Shown here: positions 21,415 to 23,415 of the stretch, one piece after another | How the letters are laid out: every line of letters starts with the position of its first letter | Position numbering within the stretch: position 1 is the first letter of the stretch | Virus record (IMG/VR): IMGVR_UViG_3300036838_000048 | Coordinates: 1-23,415 of that record | Reading direction: 5' to 3' (one strand) | Length of the DNA stretch: 23,415 bases | Source of the DNA: a virus | Made by a program: the position numbers and the translations under genes | The notes under the pieces: model-generated | Databases searched by the model: none | Told to the model about the DNA's origin: nothing | What the model saw: only the letters and a program-made list of their open reading frames with translations

Positions 21415-21431
21415 CGCGGGCACTTCCCGCG
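21415..21431 (-). promoter_or_regulatory. Leader hairpin L6
   Basis: CGCGGG (21415-21420) pairs with CCCGCG (21426-21431), loop CACTT. It lies between promoter P6 and the GAGGAGGTCAG Shine-Dalgarno. Confidence 0.75.
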
Positions 21432-21438
21432 CGTCATG

Positions 21439-21451
21439 GCTATTGTATCAT
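21439..21451 (-). promoter_or_regulatory. Promoter P6, extended -10 ATGATACAATAGC
   Basis: TACAAT at 21447-21442; the TGA stop of the upstream small membrane protein (21450-21448) is the extended part. No clear -35. It drives the 21399-17991 operon. Confidence 0.8.
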
Positions 21452-21600
21452 GCGAGGGTGACCACCACGCACCTGGGCGGACGGCAGACGTTGAGCGGGC
21501 CCGGCGGCTCGAGGTCGAGGGCGGCCAGCACGAGGATCAGCGCGTAGACGATGATCAGCCACGCGATCCCGTCGCGGACCCTGTCTCCTAGCGTCGCCAC
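21448..21600 (-). CDS. Small single-pass membrane protein
   Basis: A 50-residue protein from the GTG at 21600, overlapping the previous gene's end by 13 nt. One hydrophobic segment (AWLIIVYALILVLAALDL, residues about 13-31) is a good transmembrane helix. The preceding residues are charged, and the tail carries CRPPRCVVVTLA. The stop TGA is part of promoter P6. The frame is open back to 21708, but the upstream part is proline/arginine-rich and looks like an artefact. Function unknown; a phage accessory or host-membrane protein. Confidence 0.65.
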   Translation of the reverse strand: MATLGDRVRDGIAWLIIVYALILVLAALDLEPPGPLNVCRPPRCVVVTLA

Positions 21601-21989
21601 GCGAGCCAGTCCTGAGGTGTCATCGCCCGGAACTCGGTGCAGGCGCAACCCTGGGAGATGCAGCCGGGGTCGTGGTTGAGGTCGGGGTGGCGGCAGGTGT
21701 CGCACCACGCCGCGCCGCCGAGGGACGACCGAGACATGAGCTCCATGACGTCGGGTTTCGCCGCGACGGGCTCACCTGGGGGAGCGGGGCGGAGGACGTC
21801 CCCCCGCGGGACGCTGAAGTTCGACCCGCGCGTTCGGATCCGCAGGTACTCCCTCTCGGGGTACGGGTGCTGCACCAGCACCCCCGTCAGCTCCCCCTCC
21901 AACCAGCGAAACACGACCGCGTCTCCGGCCCTGACCGAGTCGCCAGACGAGGTCTCCAAGGTGGGCGATCCAGGCCGCGCCGCAGTCAC
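21588..21989 (-). CDS. Cys-rich hypothetical protein
   Basis: A 133-residue protein from the GTG at 21989, overlapping the previous stop as GTGA, with GGGGGAGA upstream. A beta-rich N-terminus (AGDAVVFRWLEGELTGVLV) suggests a small barrel. Near the C-terminus lies a metal-binding-like cluster, WCDTCRHPDLNHDPGC followed by GCACTEF, with C-x2-C-x-H-x4-H-x3-C spacing in pattern. This motif is common in actinophage small proteins, so it may bind zinc and nucleic acid. Confidence 0.78.
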   Translation of the reverse strand: MTAARPGSPTLETSSGDSVRAGDAVVFRWLEGELTGVLVQHPYPEREYLRIRTRGSNFSVPRGDVLRPAPPGEPVAAKPDVMELMSRSSLGGAAWCDTCRHPDLNHDPGCISQGCACTEFRAMTPQDWLAWRR

Positions 21990-22198
21990 GCTCTCCCCCA
22001 GGTGACCCGCTCGGCCCGCTCACGCGCGGTGCCCGGCACGAGGTCGGAGTCGGAGAGCGCGCGCCGCACGAACTCGTGCCTGCCCGAGTGGTCGTCGGAA
22101 GACTCGACCGCGCAGAGAAGCCTGACGGGCGTGCCGACGGGCTTCGAGGTCTCGGGGTCGACGTCGCAGAACTCGACCCACGCCTTGCACCCCGTCAC
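21986..22198 (-). CDS. Small hypothetical protein
   Basis: A 70-residue protein starting at GTG 22198, which overlaps the preceding stop as GTGA (a TTG four codons upstream is less likely). Its sequence (GCKAWVEFCDVDPETSKPVG, then PVRLLCAVESS) is beta-like with scattered cysteines; the C-terminal half is charged and helical (HEFVRRALSDSDL). It ends directly before the Cys-rich gene with a 4-nt overlap. No domain is recognised. Confidence 0.7.
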   Translation of the reverse strand: MTGCKAWVEFCDVDPETSKPVGTPVRLLCAVESSDDHSGRHEFVRRALSDSDLVPGTARERAERVTWGRA

Positions 22199-22431
22199 GA
22201 CCTGGTCCAAAAGTCGGTGACCTTGCGGAACGCCATGCGCTCGCGCGCCGGCTCCCAGATCGCCCTGAACCGCGTCGTGTGGAGAGCGCGGGCCAGCTCG
22301 ACGGTGACGTCGATCAGGTCCCCCTCCTCCGCCATCTCGCGGGCGGCATCGAGCGCCTCGGTCCCGGTGGGAAAGGTGCCGCGCTTGACGACCTTGTCGT
22401 CGCGCGTGACGACCAGCTTGTTAGACTTCAT
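22195..22431 (-). CDS. Small hypothetical protein, first gene after promoter P7
   Basis: A 78-residue protein with ATG at 22431 and GGAGGTCAG directly upstream. A longer reading to 22743 would run back through the promoter and the FnIII gene and is rejected. The N-terminus is beta-like and basic (SNKLVVTRDDKVVKRGTFP), followed by a helix (GTEALDAAREMAEEGDLIDV) and a basic end. It resembles small actinophage proteins of this size but has no assigned family. Confidence 0.78.
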   Translation of the reverse strand: MKSNKLVVTRDDKVVKRGTFPTGTEALDAAREMAEEGDLIDVTVELARALHTTRFRAIWEPARERMAFRKVTDFWTRS

Positions 22432-22447
22432 CTGACCTCCTTCACGC

Positions 22448-22460
22448 GCTATTGTATCAC
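22448..22460 (-). promoter_or_regulatory. Promoter P7, extended -10 GTGATACAATAGC
   Basis: TACAAT at 22456-22451; the FnIII gene's TGA stop (22459-22457) is the extended -10. No clear -35. The leader to the ATG is short (about 12-15 nt) and has no hairpin. Confidence 0.78.
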
Positions 22461-23062
22461 ACGCCTGACCAGACGACGTACGTCGACTCGTACGGGTTGG
22501 CGCCCGCCACGTCGGGGCACTCGAGGGTCGTCCCGGAATCGACGTTCGAGGCGGGAGAATCGCCGTCGGCGCTGAAGGCGAACACCCGATAGAAATACTC
22601 GGTCTCGCAGGTAAGACCGGTGTCCGTAAACGTCGTCGCGTCGGCTGCCTCGTCTCCGAGGTCGACCCACCCTCCGACGCCGTCGAGACTCCTTTCGATC
22701 CGGTATCCTGTCTCGTCCGCGACGTTCGTCCACGAGAGGTCAACCGTTGACGCCGTCGTCGCTCCGACGGTAAGAACGGGAGCGTCGGGCAACGCCAGCT
22801 CCTCGACCAGCGCAGCGAGAGCGACGCGTGATACGCGCGCGTCGACGTTGGTCGCCTCCACGAGCGTCGCGAGCGCGACGCGGGAAACTCGAACCTCAGG
22901 CACGGGCGGACTTCCGAGAACCTCGAGGTACGTCTGCGTTACGCGAAACGCCGGCGCCGGACCGGCACCTAACGCCTCGAGGTACTCCTGGGTGACCCGC
23001 AGCGTGGGATCCGCCACGGCGAGCGTCTCCAGATACGCCTGGGTAACGCGCGCGACGGTCAT
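22457..23062 (-). CDS. RVTQ-repeat plus fibronectin type III protein
   Basis: A 201-residue protein from ATG 23062. Residues about 5-97 are five 17-19-residue repeats of RV[TS][QR]x[YA]Lx[TA]L (RVTQAYLETL, RVTQEYLEAL, RVTQTYLEVL, RVSRVALATL, RVSRVALAAL). Residues about 98-185 form a fibronectin type III domain: LSWTNVADETGYRIERS, then FTDTGLTCETEYFYRVFAFSADG, with the conserved W, Y and T-Y-x-Y-R-V-x-A pattern. Such proteins are found among phage structural or tail-fibre-associated genes, and FnIII domains are frequent on virion surfaces. Its TGA is part of promoter P7. Its start has a weak Shine-Dalgarno. Confidence 0.82.
   Translation of the reverse strand: MTVARVTQAYLETLAVADPTLRVTQEYLEALGAGPAPAFRVTQTYLEVLGSPPVPEVRVSRVALATLVEATNVDARVSRVALAALVEELALPDAPVLTVGATTASTVDLSWTNVADETGYRIERSLDGVGGWVDLGDEAADATTFTDTGLTCETEYFYRVFAFSADGDSPASNVDSGTTLECPDVAGANPYESTYVVWSGV
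22772..23050 (-). repeat. Five protein-level RVTQ/RVSR repeats of about 54 nt
   Basis: Five imperfect repeats at codons about 5-97 of the FnIII protein. The first three share RVTQ-YLE-L and the last two RVSRVALA-LVE, so the array seems to come from two duplication events. Confidence 0.75.
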
Positions 23063-23066
23063 GCAC

Positions 23067-23415
23067 CTACGCTACTACTTCGACCTGCAGCTCCAGCGCG
23101 TTAACGGCCGCGACCGTCCAGGCAACGTCACCGTCGGGGTCGAGGTCGAACGGGTTGGCGGTGCTCTCGTACCCGGTGTTGGGCGCGATCGTTTCGCCGT
23201 TTGCCGTCGTAGCGTCGGAGAGGATTCCCGATCGGTACGTCCGCGCCCCGGCGTCGTCCTTGCGGGCGCGGGTCGTAACCTGCACAGCGTCAACCACGGT
23301 CACGTCGGCAGGCAAGTTGGCAAGAGCGAGTCGGGTAACGTGCCCGGCGGTCGAACTCTCGATGTACGTCGCGTCCTCGTCGGCGATGGCGCCTGCCGGG
23401 TCGTCGACCATCGCG
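23067..23415 (-). CDS. Structural/tail-type protein, C-terminal part (partial at window edge)
   Basis: The frame is open to the right window edge. The first methionine inside the window is at 23411, but no Shine-Dalgarno can be judged, so this is probably a fragment of a longer gene. The visible 114 residues resemble the C-terminal module of phage structural proteins, with LALANLPADVTVVDAVQV, a GARTYRSGIL part and the closing DVAWTVAAVNALELQVEVV phrase (W-T-V-A-x-V-N-A-L-E) that recurs in tail and fibre-associated proteins. The stop TAG is 4 nt before the start of the RVTQ/FnIII gene. The role is inferred from that phrase. Confidence 0.65.
   Translation of the reverse strand, partial: AMVDDPAGAIADEDATYIESSTAGHVTRLALANLPADVTVVDAVQVTTRARKDDAGARTYRSGILSDATTANGETIAPNTGYESTANPFDLDPDGDVAWTVAAVNALELQVEVVA

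Noticed and set aside
1-23415. CRISPR arrays, insertion sequences, integrase or attachment sites
   Set aside because: No regularly spaced repeats, transposase motifs or recombinase genes were seen in any part of the window.

Overview
This window looks like part of an actinobacteriophage genome, or a prophage or metagenomic relative of one. Every supported gene reads on the minus strand, so the biological order runs from position 23415 down to 1. The base composition is GC-rich, genes are packed with ATGA, GTGA and TGATG stop/start overlaps, and there is a WhiB-type iron-sulfur regulator (13891-14130). WhiB proteins belong to Actinobacteria and their phages. Family names come from recognising motifs in the sequence, not from database searches. 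No integrase, lysis, polymerase or tRNA gene is visible, so lifestyle cannot be judged.

Right edge (22457-23415): the end of a structural module, with a partial protein and a protein that carries five RVTQ/RVSR repeats followed by a fibronectin type III domain. Middle (12894-22431): about 23 small genes, mostly of unknown function, in operons. They include a Zn-metallopeptidase-like protein, a protein with a Cys-His-Asp triad, a class I methyltransferase-like protein, DUF4314-, DUF6011- and DUF932-like proteins, several Cys-rich small proteins, WhiB, and a stitched-in 22-residue micro-gene. Left (1-12580): a classical head-tail module in the order small terminase, large terminase, portal, protease/scaffold, DUF2190-like decoration protein, major capsid protein, connectors, a very large MuF-type minor head protein, neck and tail-completion proteins, major tail protein, and tail assembly chaperones G and GT joined by a canonical GGGAAAC -1 frameshift site.

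Regulation is unusually legible. Seven copies of an invariant TGATACAATAGC element (extended -10 TGATACAAT) stand before operons, at about 2765, 13887, 15709, 16996, 17959, 21444 and 22453. In four of them the stop codon of the preceding gene is part of the promoter. Four of the five longer leaders hold a clear GC hairpin and the fifth has weak, partial pairing; all five then carry a stereotyped Shine-Dalgarno (GAGGAGGTCAG or a close variant). One promoter (2764-2769) places a GTG start exactly where transcription should begin, which suggests a leaderless mRNA. The only gap over 300 bases (12581-12893) separates the small-gene block from the terminase operon. It holds a terminator hairpin, a degenerate promoter, and a minus-strand sequence perfectly complementary to the phage's own Shine-Dalgarno motif, displayed in a hairpin loop.

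The two most promising novelties are the minor head protein fused to a HipA/PI3-4-kinase-like domain (residues about 500-670, with an N-x-D-x-H-x-x-N motif) and the possible anti-Shine-Dalgarno RNA in the leader of the terminase operon.
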